From Streptomyces sp. B3I8 (GTDB lineage: Bacteria > Actinomycetota > Actinomycetes > Streptomycetales > Streptomycetaceae), in assembly GCF_030816915.1 (NCBI RefSeq), contig NZ_JAUSYN010000002.1, positions 1,091,501-1,155,500 of the forward strand: 64,000 nucleotides of DNA, in the 5' to 3' direction. The translations under genes and the position numbers were made by a program. Within the stretch, counting starts at the first letter, position 1, and every line of letters begins with the position of its first letter. Under the pieces are notes generated by a model, which searched no databases, was not told where the DNA came from, and saw only the letters and a list, made by a program, of their open reading frames with translations. Shown here in pieces: positions 25,096-34,500 of this stretch.

Positions 25096-25380
25096 TCAGC
25101 TGGAGAACAGCATGTGGCCGAAGCTCTTGTGGCGGTGGTGACCGCCGTGGCCCCCGTAGTGCCCGCCGCCGTGCGGCGCGCCCCAGGCCGGGGCGGCGGG
25201 GTAGGCCTGCGGCGCGGAGGGGGGAGGCGGCGCGGGCTGCGTCCACTGGGACTCCAGGCGGGTCAGCGACTCCAGCTCGCCGTAGTCGAGGAAGATCCCC
25301 CGGCAGCCGCTGCACTGCTCGATCTGGACGCCGTTGCGGTTGTAGGTGTGCATCGGCGCATGGCACTTCGGACACTGCAT
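25096..25380 (-). CDS. zf-TFIIB zinc-ribbon protein with His-rich tail
   Basis: A 94-aa protein. Residues 1-40 form one zinc ribbon (CPKCHAPM and CSGCRGIFLDYGELE, a Cys4 site), the zf-TFIIB family. A Pro/Ala linker leads to a His/Gly-rich stretch (GGGHYGGHGGHHRHK), which could bind metal, and a hydrophobic end GHMLFSS. Role unknown: the family includes DNA- and protein-binding adaptors. ATG 25380 starts the ribbon directly. Confidence 0.85.
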   Translation of the reverse strand: MQCPKCHAPMHTYNRNGVQIEQCSGCRGIFLDYGELESLTRLESQWTQPAPPPPSAPQAYPAAPAWGAPHGGGHYGGHGGHHRHKSFGHMLFSS

Positions 25381-25454
25381 GCTCGGCTCAACTCCTCGCC
25401 GGTCGGTGGTGCTTCGCCAGGTAGAGACACTGCCCGGCGGTCGTCGGTTGCAGC

Positions 25455-26429
25455 CTACGTCCCTCGTTCCCGGAGGGGACCGGCCGGTGTCGGACCTGTC
25501 GGGTCCAGCGGACCCATGCGGGCACAGGCGTCCACGACCGCCTGTTCGACCTCGTCCAGGCCGCGGTCGGCGGCGAGCGCCTTGACGACGGTGAGCGCGG
25601 CGGTCTGCACGGTCAGGGCACGGGCGGCGGTCTCCAGGGCGGGCCACGGGTCGCCGTGGGCGGGCACGGCGGGGCCGCCGACCGTCCGGTAGGCGGTGAG
25701 GAACCGGGACCATTCGTCCGGCGGCAGCAGGCCGCAGGCGTACCAGGCGGCGGGGCGGGCGAGGTCCCAGGCGGGGACTCCGGTGCCGAGGTCGTCGACG
25801 TCGATGAGCCGCCAGGGGTCGGGGGCGGCGTCCGGGGTGGCCGGGCCGGTCGGGCGGCGTACGAGCTGGCCCAGGTGCAGGTCGCCGTGGCACACGGTGG
25901 TGGACGGCGGCATGGGGGCCTCCGCGCGGGCCCAGGCCGGGAGGGTGGACCAGGCGCGTTCGACGGGGGTACGGGCCGGGTGCGGGCCGGCGGCGCGCAG
26001 GCGGGCGAGGGCGCGGGCGGCCTTGGCGGGGCCGCGCATGGGGGGCAGCGGGGCCGGGGCGGGGACGTGGCTGTTGTGCAGCCGGGCGAGGAGCGCGGCG
26101 GCGGCTTCCCAGGGGGCCTCGTCCGGGAGGTCGGGGTCCACGGGGGTGCCGTACGGCCAGAAGGTGACGAGGCGGTCGTGGACGGGGACGGGGTCGGGGC
26201 GGAGCGGGGCAAGGAGGATGCCGGGGAGGGCGGCGGCGGTGGCGAGGCGGAGGGTGAGGTCGGTGGGGTCGGTGCCGGCGGCGTGGGCCTTGGCGACGGT
26301 CCCGGCATGGCGGACGACGGTGCCGTCGGGGCGGTCGGCGAGGGTGCGCGGGGCGCAGTCGCAGGGGTCGTGCGGGCGCGGGTGCGCTGCCGTGCGGGCG
26401 GCGGCGAGGAGGGCGGGGAGTACGGTCAC
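25455..26429 (-). CDS. APH-family phosphotransferase
   Basis: A 324-aa protein-kinase-like fold enzyme related to aminoglycoside/choline phosphotransferases. The catalytic loop is VCHGDLHLGQL, followed by the metal-binding strand RLIDVDDLGTG. The N-terminal lobe is Ala/Arg-rich and its nucleotide loop is hard to see. Substrate unknown; Streptomyces has many such genes and this need not be drug resistance. GTG 26429 has GAGGAACCC upstream. Upstream DNA is a G-rich 45-bp repeat. Confidence 0.85.
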   Translation of the reverse strand: MTVLPALLAAARTAAHPRPHDPCDCAPRTLADRPDGTVVRHAGTVAKAHAAGTDPTDLTLRLATAAALPGILLAPLRPDPVPVHDRLVTFWPYGTPVDPDLPDEAPWEAAAALLARLHNSHVPAPAPLPPMRGPAKAARALARLRAAGPHPARTPVERAWSTLPAWARAEAPMPPSTTVCHGDLHLGQLVRRPTGPATPDAAPDPWRLIDVDDLGTGVPAWDLARPAAWYACGLLPPDEWSRFLTAYRTVGGPAVPAHGDPWPALETAARALTVQTAALTVVKALAADRGLDEVEQAVVDACARMGPLDPTGPTPAGPLRERGT

Positions 26430-26444
26430 GGGTTCCTCGGACGA

Positions 26445-26536
26445 GGCGGCGCGGAGCGGGGTGCGGCGGAGAGGGGCGGAGCGGAGCGGGGCGGCGCGGA
26501 GCGGGGTGCGGCGAGAGGGGCGGAGCGGGGTGCGGC
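26445..26536. repeat. G-rich 45-bp tandem repeat upstream of the phosphotransferase gene
   Basis: Two copies of a 45-bp unit (starting near 26445 and 26490), built from GGAGCGGGG and GTGCGGCG blocks, then a partial third. The G-rich strand is the plus strand. It sits between 16 and 107 bases upstream of the GTG start. Confidence 0.75.
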
Positions 26537-26583
26537 TGTGAGGGTACGGGGTCCTGCGACGCGGAGGGCGGCCGGGAAAAGGC

Positions 26584-26617
26584 AACGCCCGCGCAGCTCC
26601 CCAGCTGCGCGGGCGTT
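26584..26617 (-). terminator. 15-bp hairpin with T-run, bidirectional
   Basis: AACGCCCGCGCAGCT, CCCC loop, exact complement, with TTTT on the plus strand and GCCTTTTCC after it on the minus strand. Downstream of the minus-strand small membrane protein gene ending at 26706. Confidence 0.85.
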
Positions 26618-26705
26618 TTTTGCCGTCCGCCGCACCCCCGTCCCCACGGGGTTTCTCTGGCCGGATGTCCCCGCCCGGACCGCTCTTCCGGGCCTGGGGC
26701 GCCGC

Positions 26706-26915
26706 TCAGCGCCCCAGCATCACGCCCACGGACGACGCTTGTGTGGCCACTGTCTCCCAGCCGTCGAAGACGAGCAGGAGCAGGACCGCCAGGGGAAGGG
26801 CCATCGCCGTCGCCACCAGCGGGTGACGGCGGCCCGTACGGCGGGTGCGGAACGTGGTGCCGTACACCTTGCGTCCTCGCGTGCGGAGCACTGTCCGCGG
26901 TGCCGTGTGGGCCAT
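26706..26915 (-). CDS. 69-aa single-pass membrane protein
   Basis: Basic N-terminal half (RTRGRKVYGTTFRTRRTGRRHP) followed by one membrane helix (LVATAMALPLAVLLLLVFDGW) and a short tail. By positive-inside reasoning the N-terminus stays in the cytoplasm. ATG 26915 has a strong AGGAGAGGACC site, which makes it a real gene despite its size. No family recognised. Confidence 0.75.
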   Translation of the reverse strand: MAHTAPRTVLRTRGRKVYGTTFRTRRTGRRHPLVATAMALPLAVLLLLVFDGWETVATQASSVGVMLGR

Positions 26916-27561
26916 GGTCCTCTCCTGACCGAATGAAATGAAGTGACAGCGGCGGGTGTCTGACCTCGGGGGACGAGTGCTGCACCCGCCGCTTGACGAC
27001 AAATCTAGGCGGGCGGGGCGTCGTGGGCGTCATGCCCTCGTACCGATTGCCGGGCCTCCCGGAGGATGAGCGGCGACCTGCGGTGTACTCCCCTGGGTGG
27101 AGACGGGACCGCGGGTCTCAGGGTGTTCCCCGAGGGGGCGTCCGATCTGTCCGGTCCGCGGTGCGGGGCGGGGGCGCTGGGGGTGTTCCCTCCTTCGTGG
27201 GCGGGACTCCGGGGCGCCGCCGGGTGACTTCGCTCACTCCCAAAGGGTCCGTGGGGGCTCGCCGTCCGCGACCGGCTGCTCACGGGCGGCTCTCGAATCG
27301 CCCCGTCTCCCCGGCTCGTGCCGCACTGTCCGGTGGGGCCGGGGCGCTCGCGCGGCCGGCCGGCGCGTACCCAATGCACCGTGCCGCGACGGGGGTTGGG
27401 ATCTTGGACGTGGCGCGGTCCGGCCGTGCGCGTCCGTGCTGACCGTCCTTCAAGTGTCGTACGGGGTCCTGACAATCGACGGGAAGGAGAGGGCGCGGCC
27501 TCTGCGCGCACCCGGCCCCCGATACGTAAGCTGTGCTCGTCAGACGGAGCGGGCAGCGGGG
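26916..27561. other. about 645-bp region upstream of the kinase gene
   Basis: Open frames exist on both strands (26993-27442 plus, 27005-27511 minus) but lack domains or ribosome sites. GGGTGTTCCC occurs twice (near 27121 and 27180) in similar purine-rich context. I treat it as non-coding with possible regulatory content for the divergent small protein and the kinase. Confidence 0.5.
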
Positions 27562-29007
27562 ATGAACATGGCGATGATGCGCCTGAGGCGCGAGGACCCG
27601 CGTGTCGTCGGCTCGTTCAGGCTTCACCGGCGGCTCGGCGCGGGCGGCATGGGTGTGGTCTACCTGGGTTCCGACCGGCGCGGCCAGCGGGTCGCGCTGA
27701 AGGTGATCCGGCCGGACCTCGCGGAGGACCAGGAGTTCCGGTCGCGATTCGCACGCGAGGTCTCGGCGGCCCGGCGGATCCGGGGCGGCTGTACGGCACG
27801 GCTGGTGGCGGCGGACCTGGAGGCGGACCGGCCGTGGTTCGCCACGCAGTACGTGCCCGGTCCCTCGCTGCACGACAAGGTGGCCGACGAGGGCGCGCTG
27901 CCGGCCGCCGACGTGGCCGCCGTGGGCGCCGCCCTCTCCGAGGGGCTGGTGGCGGTGCACGAGGCGGGGGTCGTCCACCGCGATCTGAAGCCCTCGAACA
28001 TCCTGCTGTCCCCCAAGGGGCCCCGGATCATCGACTTCGGCATCGCGTGGGCCACCGGCGCCTCGACGCTCACGCACGTCGGCACCGCGGTCGGCTCGCC
28101 CGGCTTCCTCGCGCCCGAACAGGTGCGCGGTGCCGCCGTCACGCCGGCCACGGACGTGTTCTCCCTCGGTGCCACGCTCGCCTACGCGGCGACCGGCGAC
28201 TCGCCCTTCGGGCACGGCAGTTCCGAGGTGATGCTGTACCGCGTGGTGCACGAGGAGGCGCAGCTGCGCGGGGTGCCGGACGCGCTGGCCCCGCTGGTGC
28301 GGGCCTGTCTCGCCAAGGACCCGGAGGAGCGGCCGAGCACGCTGCAGTTGTCGCTGCGGCTGAAGGAGATCGCCGCCCGTGAGGCACAGGGCCTGACGGA
28401 CGCCCGGCCGCCGGCCCAGCGCGGCTCCCCCGATCTGCCCGACCGTCCCTCGGGGCGGCTCGCGGAACTGTACGCGGAACAGCGCACCCAGCGGCGCCCG
28501 CAGGACCCGTCCACCACTCCCCCGCCCCGCTCCGGCGGCGACGCGCGCCCGGCCGGCGGGCCGCGGACCGGGGGCGACGCCCGGCCCACCGGCGGTTCGC
28601 GGCCCACCGGGGGCTCCCGGCCGACCGGCGGTGCGCGCTCCGGCGCGCGGCAGCAGCCGTCCGGGCAGCGGAACGGCGCTCGTCCCGGCCGGGGCCCGGG
28701 GCGTCGGCCCGCGTCCCGCGACGGCCGTCGCACGCCGCCGCGCACGACGGGCACCGGGCGGCGACCCGCCAATCCGCGGCTGCTGCGCCAGCGGCTCTTC
28801 GTGTTCGTGGTGGTCACGCTGCTGGTCGCGCTCGGCATCGCCGCGGCACAGGGCTGCCAGGGACCGGCCAACGGCCTGCGCGACGGCGACCGCGGCGGCA
28901 CGGGCGTACGACACGAACAGCTCCACCGGCAGCCGGACCGACAGCCGTACGCCCGGTCGTACGACACCGGGCCCGGACACGGTGGCGGGCCCGGGAAGCG
29001 AGCCTGA
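27562..29007 (+). CDS. Hanks-type serine/threonine protein kinase, membrane-anchored
   Basis: A 481-aa kinase. Catalytic domain (residues about 15-275) has the Gly loop LGAGGMGVVYLG, Lys in RVALKVI, catalytic loop VVHRDLKPSNILL and IIDFGIAWA. A Pro/Gly/Arg-rich linker follows, with near-repeats of the type RPTGGSRPTGG. Near residue 415 a single membrane helix (LFVFVVVTLLVALGIAAAQ) leaves only about 50 residues outside, with no PASTA repeats, so the sensor part is minimal. ATG 27562 is uncertain; ATG 27568 is close. Confidence 0.92.
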   Translation: MNMAMMRLRREDPRVVGSFRLHRRLGAGGMGVVYLGSDRRGQRVALKVIRPDLAEDQEFRSRFAREVSAARRIRGGCTARLVAADLEADRPWFATQYVPGPSLHDKVADEGALPAADVAAVGAALSEGLVAVHEAGVVHRDLKPSNILLSPKGPRIIDFGIAWATGASTLTHVGTAVGSPGFLAPEQVRGAAVTPATDVFSLGATLAYAATGDSPFGHGSSEVMLYRVVHEEAQLRGVPDALAPLVRACLAKDPEERPSTLQLSLRLKEIAAREAQGLTDARPPAQRGSPDLPDRPSGRLAELYAEQRTQRRPQDPSTTPPPRSGGDARPAGGPRTGGDARPTGGSRPTGGSRPTGGARSGARQQPSGQRNGARPGRGPGRRPASRDGRRTPPRTTGTGRRPANPRLLRQRLFVFVVVTLLVALGIAAAQGCQGPANGLRDGDRGGTGVRHEQLHRQPDRQPYARSYDTGPGHGGGPGKRA

Positions 29008-29096
29008 CGGGGCAAGGCCGGCCGGCGGGCACGACCGGGAGGAAGCGCCCGCAGGCCAGAGGGCTGGGGTCTGCGGGGTCGGGACCGACTGCCGGG

Positions 29097-29915
29097 TCAG
29101 GCCTGCGGGCGGCCTGTCGTGACGGCGTAGAAGGCGACCGCCGCGGCGGCGCCGACGTTGAGGGAGTCGACGCCGTGGGCCATGGGAATGCGCACCTTCT
29201 CGTCCGCGGCGGCCAGTGCCCGGCGTGACAGTCCGTCGCCCTCCGCGCCGAGCATCAGCGCGACCCGGTCCCGCCGGTGCGGGGCGGCCTCGTCGAGGCT
29301 GCGGGCCCCGGGGTCGGGGGTGAGCGCGAGCAGGTCGAAGCCGGCCTCGCGCACCGCCGCCAGGCTGCCCGGCCACTGGTCGAGGCGGGCGTAGGGCACC
29401 GAGAAGACCGCGCCCATGGAGACCTTGACGCTGCGGCGGTAGAGCGGGTCGGCGCAGTCCGGGGAGAGCAGGACGGCGTCCATGCCGAGGGCGGCGGCCG
29501 AGCGGAAGATGGCGCCGATGTTGGTGTGGTCGTTGACCGCCTCCATCACCGCGACCCGGCGTGCGGGGCCCAGCAGTTCGGCGGCGGTCGGCAGCGGCTT
29601 GCGCCGCATGGAGGCGAGCGCGCCGCGGTGCACGTGGTAGCCGGTGACGCGCTCGGCGAGTTCGGGGCTCACCACGTAGACGGAAACCGCGGACGCGTCG
29701 ATCACCTCGCGCATCGGCTCGACCCACTTGGCGGACAGCAGCATCGACCGCATCTCGTAGCCCGCCTCGCCGGCCCTTGTGATGACCTTCTCGCCCTCGG
29801 CGATGAACAGGCCCTCGGCGGGTTCGCGCCGGCGGCGCAGCTCCACGTCGGTCAGGTCCGTGTAGTCGTGCAGACGAGGATCCTCGGGGTCCTCGATGTT
29901 CAGGATCTCTGCCAC
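29097..29915 (-). CDS. SPOUT (TrmH/SpoU) RNA 2'-O-methyltransferase
   Basis: A 272-aa RNA methyltransferase. The C-terminal SPOUT domain has NDHTNIGAIFRSAAALGMDAVLL (motif 1), VALMLGAEGDGLSRRAL (motif 2) and IPMAHGVDSLNVGAAAAV (motif 3, knot). An N-terminal substrate-binding domain (EGLFIAEGEKVITRA) is typical of 23S rRNA enzymes. It may give resistance-like rRNA modification, but many are housekeeping. GTG 29915 is four bases from the cobA stop, so it is likely co-transcribed downstream of cobA. Confidence 0.92.
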   Translation of the reverse strand: MAEILNIEDPEDPRLHDYTDLTDVELRRRREPAEGLFIAEGEKVITRAGEAGYEMRSMLLSAKWVEPMREVIDASAVSVYVVSPELAERVTGYHVHRGALASMRRKPLPTAAELLGPARRVAVMEAVNDHTNIGAIFRSAAALGMDAVLLSPDCADPLYRRSVKVSMGAVFSVPYARLDQWPGSLAAVREAGFDLLALTPDPGARSLDEAAPHRRDRVALMLGAEGDGLSRRALAAADEKVRIPMAHGVDSLNVGAAAAVAFYAVTTGRPQA

Positions 29916-29919
29916 GGCG

Positions 29920-31152
29920 TCACTCGCCCTTCTCCGGGCCCACGTGCACGACGGGGCCGATCACGATGACCGCGGGCGGCTTGACGTCCTCGGTCCGTAC
30001 CGTCTCGGCGACCGTGGCCAGCGTGGCGTCCACCCGGCGCTGGGCGGCCGTCGTGCCCTCCTGGATCAGGGCCACCGGGGTTTCGGGGGCCTTGCCGTGG
30101 GCGACCAGTGTCTCGGCGATGCGGCCGATCTTGTCGACACCCATGAGGATCACGAGCGTGCCGGTGAGCCGGGCGAGGGCCGGCCAGTCGACCAGGGAGC
30201 GCGCGTCGTCGGGGGCGACATGGCCGCTGACGACGGTGAACTCGTGGGCGACCCCGCGGTGGGTGACGGGGACGCCGGCCGCGCCCGGCACCGAGATGGA
30301 GCTGGAGATGCCGGGGACGACGGTGCAGGCGATGCCCGCTTCGGCGAGCGCCCGCACCTCCTCCATGCCCCGGCCGAAGACGTAGGGGTCGCCGCCCTTG
30401 AGCCGGACCACCGACTTGCCCTGCCTGGCGTGTTCGATCAGCGCGTTGTTGATGGCCTCCTGTGCCATGAAACGGCCGTACGGGATCTTCGCCGCGTCGA
30501 TCACCTCGACGTGCGGCGGGAGTTCGGCGAGCAGGTCGCGGGGGCCGAGGCGGTCGGCGATGACGACGTCGGCCTCGGCGAGCAGCCGGCGGCCGCGCAC
30601 GGTGATCAGGTCGGGGTCGCCCGGGCCGCCGCCGACCAGGGCGACGCCGGGGGTGCGGGTGCGGTGGTGCGGGGCGACGAGGGTGCCGTCGCGCAGCCCC
30701 TCGACGACCGCGTCGCGGACGGCGGCGGTGTGGCGGGGGTCGCGGCCGCGGGCGCTGGTGGTGAGCACGGCGACGGTGACGCCCTCGCTGTGCCCGGTGG
30801 CCGGTGTCCAGGCGGTGGCGGCGTCGGCGTCGTCGGAGCGCACGCACCACACGCGTCGGCGCTCCGCCTCGGCGGAGGCGGCGGTGTTGGCGGCGTGGTC
30901 GCCGGTGGCGAGCAGCGCGTACCAGGCGTCGGCGAGGTCGCCGTCGCGGTACGGGCGGCGGGTCCAGGTGATCTCGCCGGTGTCGGCCATCGCCTCGACG
31001 GAGGGGGTGGCGGAGGGCGAGATCAGGTGGACGTCGGCGCCGGCCGCGATCAGCGCGGGGAGCCGGCGCTGGGCGACCTGGCCGCCGCCGAGGACGACGA
31101 CGCGGCGGCCGGTGAGGCGCAGGCCCACGGGGTAGGCGGGGTGTTCGGCCAT
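29920..31152 (-). CDS. cobA: Uroporphyrinogen-III C-methyltransferase fused to precorrin-2 dehydrogenase-type domain (CysG-like)
   Basis: Makes precorrin-2, the branch point to siroheme and cobalamin. The 410-aa product has an N-terminal Rossmann domain (VVVLGGGQVAQRRLPALIAAGADVHLIS; residues 1-155) of the CysG/Met8 dehydrogenase type and a C-terminal SUMT domain (165-405) with VALVGGGPGDPDLITVRG, VIDAAKIPYGRF and VVRLKGGDPYVFGRG. So one protein may both methylate and oxidise toward siroheme. ATG 31152 has GAGGAG 16 bases upstream. Downstream of cobT with a 408-bp spacer. Confidence 0.9.
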   Translation of the reverse strand: MAEHPAYPVGLRLTGRRVVVLGGGQVAQRRLPALIAAGADVHLISPSATPSVEAMADTGEITWTRRPYRDGDLADAWYALLATGDHAANTAASAEAERRRVWCVRSDDADAATAWTPATGHSEGVTVAVLTTSARGRDPRHTAAVRDAVVEGLRDGTLVAPHHRTRTPGVALVGGGPGDPDLITVRGRRLLAEADVVIADRLGPRDLLAELPPHVEVIDAAKIPYGRFMAQEAINNALIEHARQGKSVVRLKGGDPYVFGRGMEEVRALAEAGIACTVVPGISSSISVPGAAGVPVTHRGVAHEFTVVSGHVAPDDARSLVDWPALARLTGTLVILMGVDKIGRIAETLVAHGKAPETPVALIQEGTTAAQRRVDATLATVAETVRTEDVKPPAVIVIGPVVHVGPEKGE

Positions 31153-31560
31153 GGCGGTACGGCTCCTCGTACGGCGGAGAGGGAGAGGCGGGGCGGCGGG
31201 GGCGCACGGGTACGGGCGCCGGGCACCGGGCGCGCGCTGCGGCGTCGGAGCGGGCTGACGTGCGATTTTATGCGGCGGGCTGCGGGGAGTGGGGACCGGG
31301 GCAAAGTGCGGTGCGTCTCGCCGCCCCTTCCCGGCCCGGGAATCCGGGCCGAGCGTCCTCCCGGGGAACTGTGAGAAGGACGCCGGGCCGGTGCGGCGGC
31401 CCGGTGCTTCGGGCCGCTGTTGCGGCCTGCCGCTTCGGTCCGTCGTCCCGCGCCGCTGCGGCGGGCCGCTGCTTCGGTCCCGGTACAGCGGTCCGGCGCT
31501 CCGAGCCGCTGCGCCGGACCAGTGCTTCGGTCCGGCGCTTCGGTCCATCGCTTCGGTCCG
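31153..31560. other. 408-bp spacer between cobA and cobT
   Basis: No gene seen. The half next to the cobT stop is filled with GCTTCGGTCC repeats. On the plus strand, 31345-31390 holds two hairpins and ACTGTGA that echo the P5-P6 part of a cobalamin riboswitch, but on the wrong strand and without a B12 box. Confidence 0.55.
31406..31559. repeat. GCTTCGGTCC repeats, last three in 13-bp register
   Basis: Five exact copies at 31432, 31471, 31524, 31537 and 31550, with one variant at 31406. The last three repeat every 13 bp and stop one base before the cobT stop codon, suggesting slippage growth after the gene. Confidence 0.85.
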
Positions 31561-34500
31561 TTATTTCTCGGTCACGCCCGCCGAGTCGAACGTGGCGACC
31601 TCATGCATCGCCCGGGCCGCGCTCTGCACCAGCGGCAGGGCGAGCAACGCGCCGGTGCCCTCGCCGAGGCGGAGGTCGAGGTCGACCAGCGGGCGCAGGC
31701 CCAGCTTGTTCAGGGCGGCGACGTGGCCCGGCTCGGCGCTGCGGTGGCCCGCGATGCAGGCGGCGAGGACCTCGGGGGCGATCGCGCGGGCCACCAGCGC
31801 GGCGGCACCGGCGCTGACGCCGTCCAGGATCACCGGCGTCCGCAGCGAGGCACCGCCGAGGAGCAGGCCGACCATGGCCGCGTGCTCCAGACCGCCGAAC
31901 GCGGCGAGGACGCCGATCGGATCGGCCGGGTCGGGCTGGTGCAGTTCGATGGCCCGCCGGACGACCTCGGTCTTGCGGGCCAGCGTCTCGTCGTTGATGC
32001 CCGTGCCGCGGCCGGTGACCTCGGCCGGGTCGGCGCCGGTGAACACGGAGATCAGGGCCGCCGACGCAGTGGTGTTGGCGATACCCATCTCGCCGGTGAG
32101 CAGCGCCTTGTTGCCGGCGGCCACCAGGTCGCGGGCGGTCTCGATGCCGATCTCGATGGCCTGCTTGACCTCCTCGCGGGTGAGCGCGGGGCCGGCCGTC
32201 ATGTCCGCGGTGCCGGGGCGGACCTTGCGCGGCAGCAGCCCCGGCGTGGCCGGGAGGTCGGAGGCGACGCCTACGTCGATCACGCACACCTCGGCGCCGA
32301 CCTGGGCGGCGAAGGCGTTGCAGACCGCTCCCCCGCCGAGGAAGTTGGCCACCATCTGGGCGGTGACCTCCTGCGGCCAGGGGGTCACGCCCTGGGCGTG
32401 CACGCCGTGGTCCCCGGCGAAGATCGCGACGGCGGCGGGCTCCGGGATCGGCGGCGGGCACTTGCGGGACAGTCCGGAGAGCTGGGCGGAGATGATCTCC
32501 AGCATGCCGAGCGCGCCCGACGGCTTGGTCATCCGCTTCTGCCGGTCCCACGCCTCGCCGAGCGCCTTGGCGTCCAGCGGGCGGATTCCGGCCATCGTCT
32601 CGGCGAGCAGGTCGTGCGGTTCCTCGCCGGGCAGGGCGCGCCTGCCGTACGTCTCCTCGTGCACCACCCAGGAGAGCGGGCGGCGCTTGGACCAGCCGGC
32701 CTGGAGCAGCTCGGGCTCGGGCGGGAACTCGTCGACATAGCCGACGCACAGGTACGCCACGACCTCCAGGTGGTCGGGGAGGCCGAGGGCGCGGACCATC
32801 TCGCGCTCGTCGAAGAAGCTGACCCAGCCGACGCCGAGGCCCTCGGCGCGGGCCGCGAGCCAGAGGTTCTCGACGGCGAGCGCGGAGGAGTACGGGGCCA
32901 TCTGCGGCTGGGTGTGGCGTCCCAGGGTGTGCCGGCCGCCGCGCGTGGGGTCGGCGGTGACGACGATGTTGACCGGGGTCTCGAGGATGGCCTCGATCTT
33001 CAGTTCCTTGAACTGCTTGGCCCGGCCCTTGGGCAGCGACTTGGCGTACGCGTCGCGCTGGCGCATGGCCAGTTCGTGCATCGCGCGCCGGGTGTCCTCG
33101 GAGCGGATGACGACGAAGTCCCACGGCTGCGAGTGGCCCACGGAGGGGGCGGTGTGGGCCGCCTCCAGGACGCGGCGCAGCACCTCGTGCGGGATGGGGT
33201 CGCTGCGGAAGCCGTTGCGGATGTCGCGGCGTTCGCGCATCACGCGGAGCACGGCCTCGCGCTCGGCCTCGTCGTAACCGGGGGCCGCGGGGCCGGCGGG
33301 CTCGACGGGTTCCGGGGTCCCGGTCGCCTCCGGGCCCTCGGCGGACTCCGGCTGCGCCGGAGCACCGGCCGCGGTGGGCGCGCCTCCCTCGCGGGGGGCC
33401 GGGACGGTCACGGGCGCCGGGGCCTCGGCCGCCTGCGGGTCCTGCGGACCGGACGGCGCGGGTACGGCGCCGGCGGCGGTCGGGGGCTCGGGCGTGGCGT
33501 CCGGGGTCCGGTCGGCGCTCCCCTGTGCCGGGACCGGCGAGGGGTGAGGGGTGAGGGGGGCGAGGTCCTCGGCCGGTACGGAAGGCTCGGCCGGGGGCTC
33601 GGTCACCTGGGGGAACGGTCGGTCGGGCGCCTCGCCGGCGGGCTGATCGGCGGACCCTTCCGTGTGGGGGTCGACCGGCCCGTCGGCGACGCCGGGCGCC
33701 TCCGGCCCTGCGGCCGGGTCCACGGGAGCGAGGGGGGCGGCGACGAGAGGTGCCGCCGGTGCGGCGGTACCGGGCTCGGCCACGGCGTCGGCGGGCTCCG
33801 TCGGGGGGGTGGCCGGCACGTCGGCAGCGGGCACCTCGTCGGCCGCCCCGGGCTCCGGGTCGTTCGGCGCGTCGGCCGTGGGGGCCTCCGTGGCGACGAC
33901 GGGCACGCCCGGCTCCGCGGTCACGACGTCCTCCGTCACCGACGCCGCCCCGGCGTCCACGGCGGTCTGCGGGGCAGCGGCGGCGTGGGCGTCCGCGTTC
34001 TCGGGCAGGCCGGTCGCGTCGCCGGGTCCGGCGAACCGGGCGGCCGGGTCGGGCTGCGCGGGGGCGACGGCGGCCTCCGGGGCTTCCGGCACGGCGACGG
34101 CGTACGCCTCCTCGGGCGCGACGGGGGTCTGCGGGCCCACCGGCGCGACGGCCGGGGCCTGCGGCTCGGGTGCGGCGACGGAGGCGTCGGGCACACCCGG
34201 GTGCACCGGCTGCGGCTGGTCGGCGGCGTACGGGACCGGCTCGGGCGCCGGGGCCGCGTCGGTACCGCTCCTCCGCGCGTCGTCGGCGACGGCGACCGGC
34301 GGCTCGACGGTCGCGGCCTCGGGTGCCGGCTGCCCCGCCTCGGGCGCACCCGGCGCCGTCACGGGCTGCTCGTACGAGTTCGGGTCCGCCGGTACGACGT
34401 GTGCCTCACCCTGCGGCGTCAGGGCGCCGTCGGCGACCGGGCCGGCGGTGCCGTCCGCCGGTACGGCCCTCTGCGGTGCGGGGGAGCCGGGAGCGTCCGG

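Noticed and set aside
31340..31395. Cobalamin-riboswitch-like segment (paired stems and ACTGTGA) on the plus strand
   Set aside because: No B12 box or upstream half, and the neighbouring cob genes are all on the minus strand.
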